Shown: in pieces, positions 1-5,814 of the stretch
How positions within the stretch are numbered: position 1 is the stretch's first letter
How the letters are laid out: every line of letters begins with the position of its first letter
Origin: DASYGT01 sp035999365
GTDB taxonomy: Bacteria > Actinomycetota > Actinomycetes > Mycobacteriales > Jatrophihabitantaceae
Assembly (NCBI GenBank): GCA_035999365.1
Contig: DASYGT010000010.1
Coordinates: 1-12,334 of the forward strand
DNA: 12,334 nucleotides
Reading direction: 5' to 3'
Notes under the pieces: generated by a model
Database searches by the model: none
What the model saw: only the letters and a program-made list of their open reading frames with translations
Told to the model about the DNA's origin: nothing
Made by a program: the position numbers and the translations under genes

Positions 1-778
1 TGAGCGTGCCGATGCCCTCGATCTCGACGCTGACCGTGTCGCCGTCCTTGATCGGTCCGACGCCGGCCGGCGTGCCGGTGAGGATCACGTCACCGGGCAG
101 CAGGGTCATCACCCCCGACATGAACGCGATCTGCGTCGCGATGTCGTGGACCATCTGGCTGGTGCGGCCGTCCTGCACGATCTCGCCGTTGACGCGGGTG
201 ACCAGGCGCAGATCCGACGGGTCGAGCACCGTCTCGAACCAGGGGCCGAGCGGGCAGAACGAGTCGTAGCCCTTGGCCCGGGTGAACTGGACGTCCGAAC
301 GCTGCTGGTCGCGGGCCGTGACGTCGTTGGCGCAGGCGTAGCCCAGGACGTACTTCAGGGCGTCGTCGCGCCTGACGTTGCGTGCCGGTCGGCCGATGAC
401 CACGGCGAGCTCACCCTCGTAGTGCACCTCGTTCGACGACGCCGGCAGCCGGATCGTGTCCGCGTCGCCGATCACACTCGTCGACGGCTTGAGGAAGATC
501 ATCGGCGTCTCGGGAGCCTCGCCGCCCATCTCCTTCGCGTGGTCGGCGTAGTTCTTGCCGATCGCGATGACCTTGCTCGGCAGGATCGGCGACAGCAGCC
601 GGACGTCGGCCAGGGCCCACCGTTCGCCGGTGAACGTGATCTGCTCGAACGGGTGACCGTCGATGGCGGCGACCGTCAGCGCGTCGGGCGCGCCGTCGGC
701 CGGGCCTTCGACCGTCCCCCACGAGACACCGGCGGGGACGGAGGCGGATCCAGGATGGACGAAGCGGGCGATGCGCAC
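1..778 (-). CDS. Fumarylacetoacetate hydrolase family protein, C-terminus cut by window edge
   Basis: The 259 visible residues form a FAH-family enzyme, cytosolic and metal dependent, of the group that hydrolyses or decarboxylates 2-oxo acids and acylpyruvates; the exact substrate cannot be read from sequence. The N-terminal part is the short FAH extension; the catalytic domain begins near residue 68 (SKVIAIGKNYADHAKE). The metal-binding signature is visible as HYEGEL (Glu121, Glu123) and ANDVTARD (Asp152), followed by KGYDSFCPLGPW and LLPGDVILTGTPAGVGP (about 227-242). The reading frame is still open at base 1; the family usually ends soon after this GIGTL stretch, so probably only a few residues are missing. 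I start at GTG 778 because a -10-like TAGCCT lies 7 bases upstream, as expected for a leaderless transcript, and no Shine-Dalgarno is seen. In several actinobacteria this gene lies beside leuB/cimA and upstream of gltX; that neighbour is outside this window. Confidence 0.9.
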   Translation of the reverse strand, partial: MRIARFVHPGSASVPAGVSWGTVEGPADGAPDALTVAAIDGHPFEQITFTGERWALADVRLLSPILPSKVIAIGKNYADHAKEMGGEAPETPMIFLKPSTSVIGDADTIRLPASSNEVHYEGELAVVIGRPARNVRRDDALKYVLGYACANDVTARDQQRSDVQFTRAKGYDSFCPLGPWFETVLDPSDLRLVTRVNGEIVQDGRTSQMVHDIATQIAFMSGVMTLLPGDVILTGTPAGVGPIKDGDTVSVEIEGIGTL

Positions 779-785
779 GGTCGTC

Positions 786-791
786 AGGCTA
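786..791 (-). promoter_or_regulatory. -10 element of the FAH-family gene
   Basis: TAGCCT on the minus strand ends 7 bases before GTG 778. This spacing would place the transcription start at or next to the start codon, giving a leaderless mRNA. No clear -35 was recognised. The call rests on the TANNNT pattern and position only. Confidence 0.45.
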
Positions 792-808
792 CCGATTGGC
801 CCGTCGGG

Positions 809-814
809 GATAAT
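809..814 (+). promoter_or_regulatory. -10 element of the Cys-rich membrane protein gene
   Basis: GATAAT ends 7 bases before GTG 822, a leaderless-type spacing. It sits in the 43-base divergent gap shared with the FAH-family gene, so the two promoters are almost back to back. No convincing -35 hexamer is seen. Confidence 0.45.
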
Positions 815-821
815 CGTCGCC

Positions 822-1241
822 GTGAGTTCGCAGCTGTCCCGCGTCCCAGTCTCCGGACGCCGTCGCCTGGCCGCCACCCTGCTGCCGTTCGCCGTGCTGT
901 TCCTGGCGATCGGCGCGGTGGCGGCGGTAGGCACCGGCACTTCTGCCGCCCCGGTGTTCAGCGCCATCGCGCTGGTGGTGGGTGTGCTCCTCGGGCTGAT
1001 GGCCTGGGGCGTGCGGCGCAGCATCCGCATCGACACCGCCGAGCGCGAGCTCGCCGCTGCCGTCGAGAGCACCCTGGCCGCGCACGGCTACCAGTCGATG
1101 TGCGGGTGCGGCATCGAGCACGACCCGGACGAGCTGCACATCGTCGACGCCGAGCCCTGCGCCCACGACGGGGCCGGCGCAGTCTGCGCGCACGACTGCC
1201 AGACCTGCGTGCTGGCGGGCCTGCGCGCCCAGCCGTCCTGA
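822..1241 (+). CDS. Small membrane protein with Cys/His-rich C-terminal tail, unknown function
   Basis: A 139-residue protein I do not recognise by name. Residues 1-16 are basic (SGRRR), then two hydrophobic segments at about 17-37 and 43-65 are joined by a short loop, a likely two-helix membrane hairpin. A polar stretch follows (about 66-92), then a compact tail with six cysteines (Cys94, 96, 113, 122, 126, 129) and several histidines (His100, 105, 115, 124) arranged as CGCGIEH and CAHDCQTC. This is suggestive of zinc or iron-sulphur binding, but no family was matched. An in-frame ATG at 663 would give 192 residues but would run through the divergent FAH-family gene. GTG 822 is preferred because it lies 7 bases after GATAAT and just before the hydrophobic part. 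Third-position GC is high in this frame, supporting coding. Confidence 0.72.
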   Translation: MSSQLSRVPVSGRRRLAATLLPFAVLFLAIGAVAAVGTGTSAAPVFSAIALVVGVLLGLMAWGVRRSIRIDTAERELAAAVESTLAAHGYQSMCGCGIEHDPDELHIVDAEPCAHDGAGAVCAHDCQTCVLAGLRAQPS

Positions 1242-1571
1242 CTCACCTCGGCGCGAACCCTGCCCCGCACAAGTGGGTGATGATCGCGCCGCAGCGCACA
1301 TCGGCGGGGCAAGTGCAGCCGCCGGTGCCACCTGCTGCTCGCGACGTATTCGGGGCCGTTACCCCGAGCCGCCGGCACAGTCGACGTCTGACGCGGGTGC
1401 AAATCGCGGCCTGGTGAGCTGCGTGCCGGGCGGCCTGTCGCCTCGCACGTTCTGCCGCCGCGCGCGCTGATGACCGGGTTCTCCTTCGGTCTGGTCGATT
1501 TCGATGACCCGATCCGAGCCGAGCTGAGGAAGACATGATCCGCTCGCCGGACCACGCCACCGCGCGGACCG
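1242..1571. other. 330-base gap between convergent genes, no secure gene
   Basis: This gap lies between the end of the Cys-rich membrane protein gene (plus) and the end of cimA (minus). No tRNA, terminator with a T tract, or insertion sequence was found. The only coding candidate is a weak minus-strand ORF from ATG 1536 to a stop at 1243 (97 residues; very Arg/Ala-rich start, ending GCTCPADVRCGAIITHLCGAGFAPR in part). Third-position GC is high near its C-terminal end but irregular in the middle, so it is not called as a gene. Confidence 0.5.
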
Positions 1572-1580
1572 TCAGTCCGC
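1564..1580 (-). terminator. Possible short hairpin at the end of cimA
   Basis: GCGGAC and GTCCGC form a 6-bp stem with a 5-base loop overlapping the cimA stop codon. There is no T tract after it, so this is at best a weak terminator or an RNA 3'-end stabiliser. Confidence 0.25.
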
Positions 1581-3146
1581 CTCGCCGAGCAACCCGTACC
1601 GGACCGCGTCGTGCAGCGCGAGCCACGACGCCTCGATGACGTTGGCGTGGACGCCGACGGTGGTCCACTCACGCTCGTGGTCGGAGGTCTCGATCAGCAC
1701 GCGGGTGACGGCGTCGGTGCCGTGGCCCGGCATGATGCGCACCTTGTAGTCGACCAGTTCCAGCGAGGCCAGCCGCGGGTGGGCCTTGGTCAGTGCCTTG
1801 CGCAGCGCCCGGTCGAGGGCGTTCACCGGACCGTTGCCCTCCTCGGTCGAGATCACCCGCTCTCCCCCGGCGATCACCTTGACCGTCGCCTCGCTGACCA
1901 TCGCACCGTCCTCGCGGCGGTCGACGATCACCCGGTAGGACTCGACGACGAAGCTGTCCTGGGTCTGCTCGAGCTCGTCCCGCAGCAGCAACTCGAACGA
2001 CGCGTCGGCTGCCTCGTACGACCACCCGGTGGCCTCGCGTTGCTTGACCCGTTCGACGACCTTCGACACCACGTCCGGACGTGAGCTCACGTCGACGCCG
2101 AGCTCGCCGGCCTTCAACTCCACCGACGCGCGCCCGGCCATCTCGGTGACCAGGATCCGCTGCGCGTTGCCCACCACGGCCGGATCGAGGTGGTTGTACA
2201 TCTCCGGCGCCACCTTGATGGCCGACGCGTGCAGGCCGGCCTTGTGCGCGAACGCCGCCGCGCCGACATAGGGCGCATGCGTGTCCGGCGCCAGGTTGGC
2301 GAGCTCGGCGATCGCGTGCGAGACCCGCTGCATCTCCGCGAGGCAACCCTCGGGCAGCACGTCCAGCCCCATCTTCGTCACCAACCCACCGATGACGCTG
2401 AAGAGGTTCGCGTTGCCGGCCCGCTCGCCGTAGCCGTTGGCCGTGCCCTGGACGTGTGTCGCGCCGGCATCCACGGCGGCCAGGGTGTTGGCCACCGCGC
2501 AACCCGTGTCGTCCTGGGTGTGGATGCCGAGCCGGATGCCGGCGCGACGGTGCACGTCCGAGACCACGTCGTGCACGCTCATCGGCAGCATGCCGCCGTT
2601 GGTGTCGCAGAGGACGCCGACGTCCGCGCCCGCGGCTGCCGCGACGTCCAGCAGCCGCACGCCGTAGTCGGGGTCGAGGCGGTAGCCGTCGAAGAAGTGC
2701 TCGCAGTCGACGAACACACGCCGCCCTTCGGCACGCAGGAACGCGACCGTGTCGCGCACCATGTCGAGGTTCTCCTCGACCGTCGTGTGCAGCGCGTCGG
2801 TCACGTGCCAGACCGACGACTTCGCCACCAGCGTCACCACCGACGCCCGCGAATCGAGCAGCGCCCGCACCTGCGGGTCGTCCTGCACCCGCACGCCTGC
2901 CTTGCGGGTCGAGCCGAAGGCGACGAGGACGGCGTTCTTCAGCGCGAGCTCGCCCTCTGCCGCGCGGGCGAAGAACTCGGTGTCCTTGGGCAACGCGCCC
3001 GGCCAGCCGCCCTCGATGAACCCGACGCCGACCTGGTCGAGCAGCCGGGCCACGGCCAGCTTGTCCCCCACCGAGTAGCTGATCCCCTCACGCTGGGCCC
3101 CGTCGCGCAGCGTGGTGTCGAAGACGTGGAAAGCGTCGGTCTGCAT
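1572..3146 (-). CDS. cimA: (R)-citramalate synthase
   Basis: 524 residues, normal length for the family. It condenses acetyl-CoA with pyruvate to (R)-citramalate, the first step of the threonine-independent route to 2-oxobutyrate and isoleucine; cytosolic. The HMGL-like TIM barrel (about 5-275) opens with DTTLRDGAQ (10-18, metal ligand Asp10), includes CDTNGG (180-185), GIHTQDDTGCAVANTLAAVDAGA (from 207) and NGYGERAGNANL (237-248). The usual HxHND metal motif reads HTQDD here, which I believe is a variant of the actinobacterial branch. FAHKAGLHASAI (299-310) begins the accessory domain, and residues about 395-515 form the LeuA-type dimer regulatory domain that normally binds the feedback amino acid. 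The LLDQVGVGFIEGGWPGALPKD segment separates it from 2-isopropylmalate synthase. AGAGG lies 7 bases before ATG 3146. It is preceded by a leader-peptide attenuator and follows leuB on the same strand. Confidence 0.94.
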   Translation of the reverse strand: MQTDAFHVFDTTLRDGAQREGISYSVGDKLAVARLLDQVGVGFIEGGWPGALPKDTEFFARAAEGELALKNAVLVAFGSTRKAGVRVQDDPQVRALLDSRASVVTLVAKSSVWHVTDALHTTVEENLDMVRDTVAFLRAEGRRVFVDCEHFFDGYRLDPDYGVRLLDVAAAAGADVGVLCDTNGGMLPMSVHDVVSDVHRRAGIRLGIHTQDDTGCAVANTLAAVDAGATHVQGTANGYGERAGNANLFSVIGGLVTKMGLDVLPEGCLAEMQRVSHAIAELANLAPDTHAPYVGAAAFAHKAGLHASAIKVAPEMYNHLDPAVVGNAQRILVTEMAGRASVELKAGELGVDVSSRPDVVSKVVERVKQREATGWSYEAADASFELLLRDELEQTQDSFVVESYRVIVDRREDGAMVSEATVKVIAGGERVISTEEGNGPVNALDRALRKALTKAHPRLASLELVDYKVRIMPGHGTDAVTRVLIETSDHEREWTTVGVHANVIEASWLALHDAVRYGLLGEAD

Positions 3147-3170
3147 CGCGAATCCTCTGTCGTGGCAAAG

Positions 3171-3202
3171 AAAAAACCCCCCGCCGGGTGGCGTAGGGGT
3201 TT
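3171..3202 (-). terminator. Attenuator terminator in the cimA leader
   Basis: On the minus strand AAACCCC (3196-3202) pairs with GGGGTTT (3174-3180), and CGCC with GGCG inside (3190-3193 with 3182-3185), around a 4-base loop; one small internal loop separates the two helices. The transcript runs on into TTTTTTCTTT (3176-3167). This is a textbook intrinsic terminator, but it sits about 20 bases upstream of the cimA ribosome binding site, after a leader peptide rather than after a gene, so its role is most likely conditional read-through into cimA. It could also serve as a leuB terminator, 88 bases past the leuB stop. Confidence 0.88.
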
Positions 3203-3233
3203 GCGCGTCGGAGTGGAGCTGGGTCCGACGCGC
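3203..3233 (-). promoter_or_regulatory. Leader RNA hairpin between leader peptide and terminator
   Basis: A perfect 10-bp stem, GCGCGTCGGA with TCCGACGCGC, and an 11-base loop. Its first base is the last base of the leader-peptide stop codon and its last base abuts the terminator stem, so the ribosome finishing or stalling on the leader would directly affect its folding. Its 5' arm (GCGTCGG) can also pair with six of seven bases of the terminator 5' arm (CCTACGC), a possible antiterminator contact. Confidence 0.75.
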
Positions 3234-3265
3234 TACTCGATAATGATCGAGACGAGGTGCTGCAC
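3233..3265 (-). CDS. Branched-chain amino acid leader peptide of cimA (MQHLVSIIIE)
   Basis: A 10-codon ORF, GTG CAG CAC CTC GTC TCG ATC ATT ATC GAG TAG. Five of ten residues are branched-chain (Leu, Val, Ile, Ile, Ile), and the Ile run lies just before the stop, as in known attenuator leaders. It is followed at once by a 10-bp hairpin and an intrinsic terminator ahead of cimA. It is known that actinobacterial leuA and ilvB genes can carry such leaders; here the inference is that ribosomes stalling on the Ile codons when charged tRNA-Ile is scarce let transcription pass into cimA. No Shine-Dalgarno is needed if the transcript starts at the GTG: a -10-like CACACT lies 6 bases upstream. A 6-bp hairpin (CTCGAT/ATCGAG) lies within its own codons. 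An upstream in-frame GTG at 3283 is a less likely start. Confidence 0.82.
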   Translation of the reverse strand: MQHLVSIIIE

Positions 3266-3271
3266 GTCACC

Positions 3272-3277
3272 AGTGTG
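3272..3277 (-). promoter_or_regulatory. Possible -10 element of the cimA leader transcript
   Basis: CACACT lies 6 bases before the leader-peptide GTG. It departs from TANNNT at the first base, so the call is weak, but the spacing matches the leaderless pattern seen at other starts in the window. The promoter would lie in the short gap after the leuB stop. Confidence 0.3.
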
Positions 3278-3290
3278 CCACACGGACGAC

Positions 3291-4313
3291 TCAGCAGGCG
3301 GCGGCCTTTGCCAGCCGCTCGCCGATCTCGGCGGTCGTCCCCGGCTGCTTCGCGTCACGCGCGGCGAGGTCGGCGGCCACTGCGTGCTCGACGCGCGCCG
3401 CGGCCTCGGACTTGCCGATGTGTTCGAGCAGCATCGCCACCGACAGCACCGCCGCCGTGGGGTCGGCCTTGCCCTGTCCGGCGATGTCCGGTGCCGAGCC
3501 GTGCACCGGCTCGAACATGGACGGATTGGTGCGGCTGACGTCGAGGTTGCCGCTGGCCGCGAGACCGATGCCACCAGCGATCGCCGCCGCCAGATCGGTG
3601 ATGATGTCGCCGAACAGGTTGTCGGTGACGATCACGTCGTAGCGACCGGGGTCAGTGACGAGATAGATCGTCGCGGCGTCGACGTGGTTGTACGCGACGG
3701 TCACATCCGCGAACTCGGCACCGACCTGCTGCACCGTACGGAACCACAGGTCACCGGCGTTGGTGAGGACGTTGTTCTTGTGCACCAGCGTCAGGTGCTT
3801 GCGTGGGCGGCCGGCTGCGCGGGTGAACGCGTCGCGTACGACACGCTCGACCCCGTACGCGGTGTTGACGCTGACCTCGGTCGCGATCTCGTGCGGGGTG
3901 CCCTTGCGCAGCACGCCGCCGTTGCCGGCGTACGGGCCCTCGGTGCCCTCACGCACGACGACGAAGTCGATCGCCGGCTCGCCCGCCAGCGGCGTGGTCA
4001 CCCCGGGATACAGCTTGGCCGGGCGCAGGTTCACGTGGTGGTCAAGCGCGAAGCGCAGCTTCAGCAGCAGGCCGCGCTCGAGCACCCCGGACGGGACGGA
4101 CGGGTCGCCGACCGCGCCGAGCAGGATCGCGTCGTGGCCGCGCAACTCCTCGAGCACGCTGTCCGGCAGGACCTCACCGGTGCGGTGCCAGCGCGCCGCG
4201 CCGAGGTCGTAGGGCGTCGTCTCGACGCCGGGCAGCACCGCGTCGAGCACGCGAACCGCCTGCTCGGTGACCTCGATGCCGATGCCGTCGCCGGGAATCA
4301 CTGCCAAGCGCAT
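3291..4313 (-). CDS. leuB: 3-isopropylmalate dehydrogenase
   Basis: 340 residues, the usual actinobacterial length. It oxidises and decarboxylates (2R,3S)-3-isopropylmalate to 4-methyl-2-oxopentanoate with NAD+, the third dedicated step of leucine synthesis; cytosolic homodimer. Seen: IPGDGIGIEV (6-15), LLLKLRFALDHHVNLRP (82-98) with substrate-binding arginines, VVREGTEGPYAG (119-130) with Arg121 and Tyr128, VHKNNVL (177-183) with Lys179, TDNLFGDIITDLAAAIAGGIGLAASGN (230-256) with the metal-binding aspartates, and the NAD-binding loop EPVHGSAPDIAGQGKADPTAA (268-288). The start ATG has no Shine-Dalgarno, but TAGGCT ends 6 bases upstream, so the mRNA is probably leaderless. It lies 25 bases upstream of the cimA leader peptide on the same strand; ilvE, often found between leuB and cimA in related genomes, is absent here. 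Confidence 0.96.
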   Translation of the reverse strand: MRLAVIPGDGIGIEVTEQAVRVLDAVLPGVETTPYDLGAARWHRTGEVLPDSVLEELRGHDAILLGAVGDPSVPSGVLERGLLLKLRFALDHHVNLRPAKLYPGVTTPLAGEPAIDFVVVREGTEGPYAGNGGVLRKGTPHEIATEVSVNTAYGVERVVRDAFTRAAGRPRKHLTLVHKNNVLTNAGDLWFRTVQQVGAEFADVTVAYNHVDAATIYLVTDPGRYDVIVTDNLFGDIITDLAAAIAGGIGLAASGNLDVSRTNPSMFEPVHGSAPDIAGQGKADPTAAVLSVAMLLEHIGKSEAAARVEHAVAADLAARDAKQPGTTAEIGERLAKAAAC

Positions 4314-4319
4314 CGCCCG

Positions 4320-4325
4320 AGCCTA
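4320..4325 (-). promoter_or_regulatory. -10 element of leuB
   Basis: TAGGCT on the minus strand ends 6 bases before the leuB ATG, consistent with transcription starting on the A of the start codon. There is no purine-rich ribosome binding site in the six intervening bases. No clear -35 was found. Confidence 0.5.
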
Positions 4326-4374
4326 TCCGAGCGCTCCGGCCCGCCATTGCGGCGTCGTGTTCAGGACACCGGTG

Positions 4375-4701
4375 CTAGGTGCCGCTGCCGCCGAGGAAGC
4401 GGGACAGCCGTCGGCGTAGCCCGTCCGTCTCCCGCGCAGCGACCCGGTCGTCGGGTCTAGGGCTGTAACTAGGTGCGGACCATATCGACGATCTGTCCGC
4501 CAACCCGCGGGCGAATGCCACCAACAGGTCCGGCACGTCGGACCTGTTGATCTGGAACGTCGACGCGCAGATTTCTCCGCGCCAGGTGCTCAGCACGAAG
4601 ACGTCATCGACCGGATGCCAGGTGACGCGCAACGCCCGACCGTCATTTCGCCGGTCACGAAATACGTTGGTTGCCGCGCGCAGAACGACAGGCGTGCTCA
4701 T
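4375..4701 (-). CDS. Conserved hypothetical protein, 108 residues
   Basis: A small soluble protein without signal peptide or membrane segment. The core (about 22-70) reads RALRVTWHPVDDVFVLSTWRG, then CASTFQI and DVPDLLVAFARGL; this layout (a strand containing VTWH, a strand ending in SxWRG, a Cys, a strand ending in TFxI, then a DVPxLL helix) resembles a small conserved actinobacterial hypothetical family of unknown function, from memory and not verified. The tail from about 71 is Arg-rich and probably disordered (RETDGLRRRLSRFLGG). A longer form from 4758 exists, but ATG 4701 (MSTPVVLRAATNVF) gives a more natural N-terminus. It is upstream of leuB on the same strand with a 61-base gap; whether the two share a transcript is not clear because leuB has its own -10-like element. 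Confidence 0.7.
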   Translation of the reverse strand: MSTPVVLRAATNVFRDRRNDGRALRVTWHPVDDVFVLSTWRGEICASTFQINRSDVPDLLVAFARGLADRSSIWSAPSYSPRPDDRVAARETDGLRRRLSRFLGGSGT

Positions 4702-4762
4702 AGGGCAATGGTGGGCGTGCTGCATCGATTCGTCCATACCGAGCTGACCGCCCAGCACTGAT

Positions 4763-4793
4763 GATCAGTTCGGCACAGTCACCAGGGCTGATC
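4763..4793. repeat. Short inverted repeat in the gap after the SDR gene
   Basis: GATCAG (4763-4768) and CTGATC (4788-4793) are perfect inverted copies separated by 19 bases, in the 117-base gap between the SDR stop and the hypothetical gene start. It could be an operator or a weak stem; there is no T tract. Six-base arms can arise by chance. Confidence 0.2.
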
Positions 4794-4818
4794 GGCCCGC
4801 ACGTTGGCAGGTCGGTCG

Positions 4819-5415
4819 TCAGTAACCGACCCGGTAGACCTGTCCGGTTTGCACGCCGAGGACGGATCTCGCAAACGCCCGGCCGACGTCAGCTACCGGC
4901 ACCGGGGTGAAGCCGGGAAAGAACTCCGCGTAATCGTCCCAAGTCTCGACAAAGGCGTTGGCACTGATCGAGTTGATGCGCTGCCCCCGGGGCAGCCCGG
5001 TCGACGCCGCGCGGACGAATGCGTCCACCCCGCCGTTCACCGTGGAGGCCACCGTCCCGGTCTCGATCGGTTCTGCTGACAGGATGCCGCTGACCAGGGT
5101 GAAGCTGCCGCCATCCCGGACGTGGCCGACGCCCTGTCGAACCAGTTCGATCTGACCGAGAAGTTTGTCCTCGAGCCCGGCGCGATAGTCCTCGAGTGCC
5201 AGCTCGGCAAACGGTCTGAACGGAGTAACGCCGGCAGCGCACGCGACCGCGTCGAGTTCGCCCGATCCGGCGTACAACTCGGCGATACTGGCTGGTTCTT
5301 TGAGATCAACTCGCCGTTGCCCGTTGCGCGACGCTTCGATGATCTCGTGCCCGGCCAGCGCTGCGACGACCGCGTTACCCAGGACGCCTGACGCGCCCAC
5401 CACCAGGATTCTCAC
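4819..5415 (-). CDS. Short-chain dehydrogenase/reductase-like protein lacking YxxxK
   Basis: 198 residues, short for the SDR superfamily but matching the compact group I recall as PRK07578-like. A Rossmann start is clear: MRILVVGASGVLGNAVVAAL (Gly-rich loop 7-13), a shortened second strand, LDAVACAAGV (54-63, in place of NNAG), KLLGQIELVRQG (84-95), DGGSFTLVSGILSAEPI (101-117) with Ser109/Ser113, then TVNGGVDAFVRAAS (125-138) where other SDRs have YxxxK, LPRGQRINSISANAFVET, and the C-terminal TGQVYRVGY. Loss of the Tyr/Lys pair is a family trait, so the reaction is unknown; it probably binds NADP(H) or NAD(H). The GTG start overlaps the stop of the VOC remnant by four bases (GTGA), indicating translational coupling to what was once a two-gene unit. 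Confidence 0.85.
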   Translation of the reverse strand: MRILVVGASGVLGNAVVAALAGHEIIEASRNGQRRVDLKEPASIAELYAGSGELDAVACAAGVTPFRPFAELALEDYRAGLEDKLLGQIELVRQGVGHVRDGGSFTLVSGILSAEPIETGTVASTVNGGVDAFVRAASTGLPRGQRINSISANAFVETWDDYAEFFPGFTPVPVADVGRAFARSVLGVQTGQVYRVGY

Positions 5416-5567
5416 GCCTGACCGCCGAAGCCGAACTCGTTGCCGTCCGGGTCGACATGGCCGACCTTCCGCACGCCACCTGGCAACGCCTCATCGGTCG
5501 GCGAGTACCAGGTGACCGCGCGCGACAGGTCGCTGACCGCGGTGCCGGCGAAGAGATCGGCAGACAC
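5412..5567 (-). pseudogene. Glyoxalase/VOC (bleomycin-resistance-like) protein remnant with internal deletion
   Basis: The 51-residue frame from GTG 5567 begins ADLFAGTAVSDLSRAVTWY, the typical first strand and helix of a VOC (vicinal oxygen chelate) domain, and ends ALPGGVRKVGHVDPDGNEFGFGG, the typical last strands with the DPDGN turn and metal-ligand region. The two parts are fused in frame at about SPTDE, so the 50-70 residues that normally lie between them are missing. A domain this short cannot fold as a standard VOC unit. The open frame extends upstream to a TTG at 5678, but those extra residues are not recognisable. The stop overlaps the SDR start (GTGA). The open frame and coupling suggest a recent deletion, or a retained short product that keeps the SDR translated. 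Confidence 0.65.
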
Positions 5568-5814
5568 AGTTGCAGACGCTACAAGCGCGACGGGTGCCTG
5601 CGCGCTATACGAGCAATCCTGGGGGCGGTGCAGCAGGCGTCGCAGCTGCTCGACGAGCACTTCTGGCGCGCCGCCCAACGCAATTGGTGCAGACGGCGGA
5701 CGGCACCTACTGCATCTGAATGAAGCGCGCCGGCCGATCTCTGACTACCTTTCGCGATCATCTGACCGTGCTGACCGCAGAAGATGCGTACGACGGTCGG
5801 GAGGGGGTCACGCC
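5568..5814. other. Gap upstream of the secreted phosphatase-like gene
   Basis: Nothing recognisable. Both strands have short open frames, including a plus-strand one containing an amphipathic stretch (LGAVQQASQLLDEHFWRAA), but none matches a family. It may hold debris of the gene once upstream of the VOC remnant, plus the promoter of the plus-strand gene. GGGAGGGGG at 5799-5807 is the strong Shine-Dalgarno that fixes ATG 5815. Confidence 0.4.

Noticed and set aside
1388..1415. tRNA T-arm-like stretch (GGTGCAAATC)
   Set aside because: The flanking bases do not form the 5-bp T stem, and no acceptor or anticodon arms are found.
146..1417. 423-residue plus-strand ORF
   Set aside because: Antisense to the FAH-family gene and overlapping the Cys-rich protein in another frame; very Arg/Asp-rich, a typical high-GC shadow.
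3233..3574. 113-residue minus ORF whose end is the leader peptide
   Set aside because: Most of it lies out of frame inside leuB; only the final codons from GTG 3265 make sense as the cimA leader peptide.
2190..4460. 756-residue plus-strand ORF
   Set aside because: Runs antisense through cimA, the attenuator and leuB; composition is that of a reverse-strand shadow and no domain is recognisable.
5457..5723. 88-residue plus-strand ORF across the VOC remnant and the upstream gap
   Set aside because: Antisense to a recognisable VOC fragment for much of its length and without a family match; the amphipathic stretch alone is not enough.
5440..5814. In-frame 125-residue N-terminal extension of the phosphatase-like protein
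   Set aside because: It would hide the signal peptide in the middle of the protein and overlap the VOC remnant; the strong GGGAGGGGG site supports ATG 5815.
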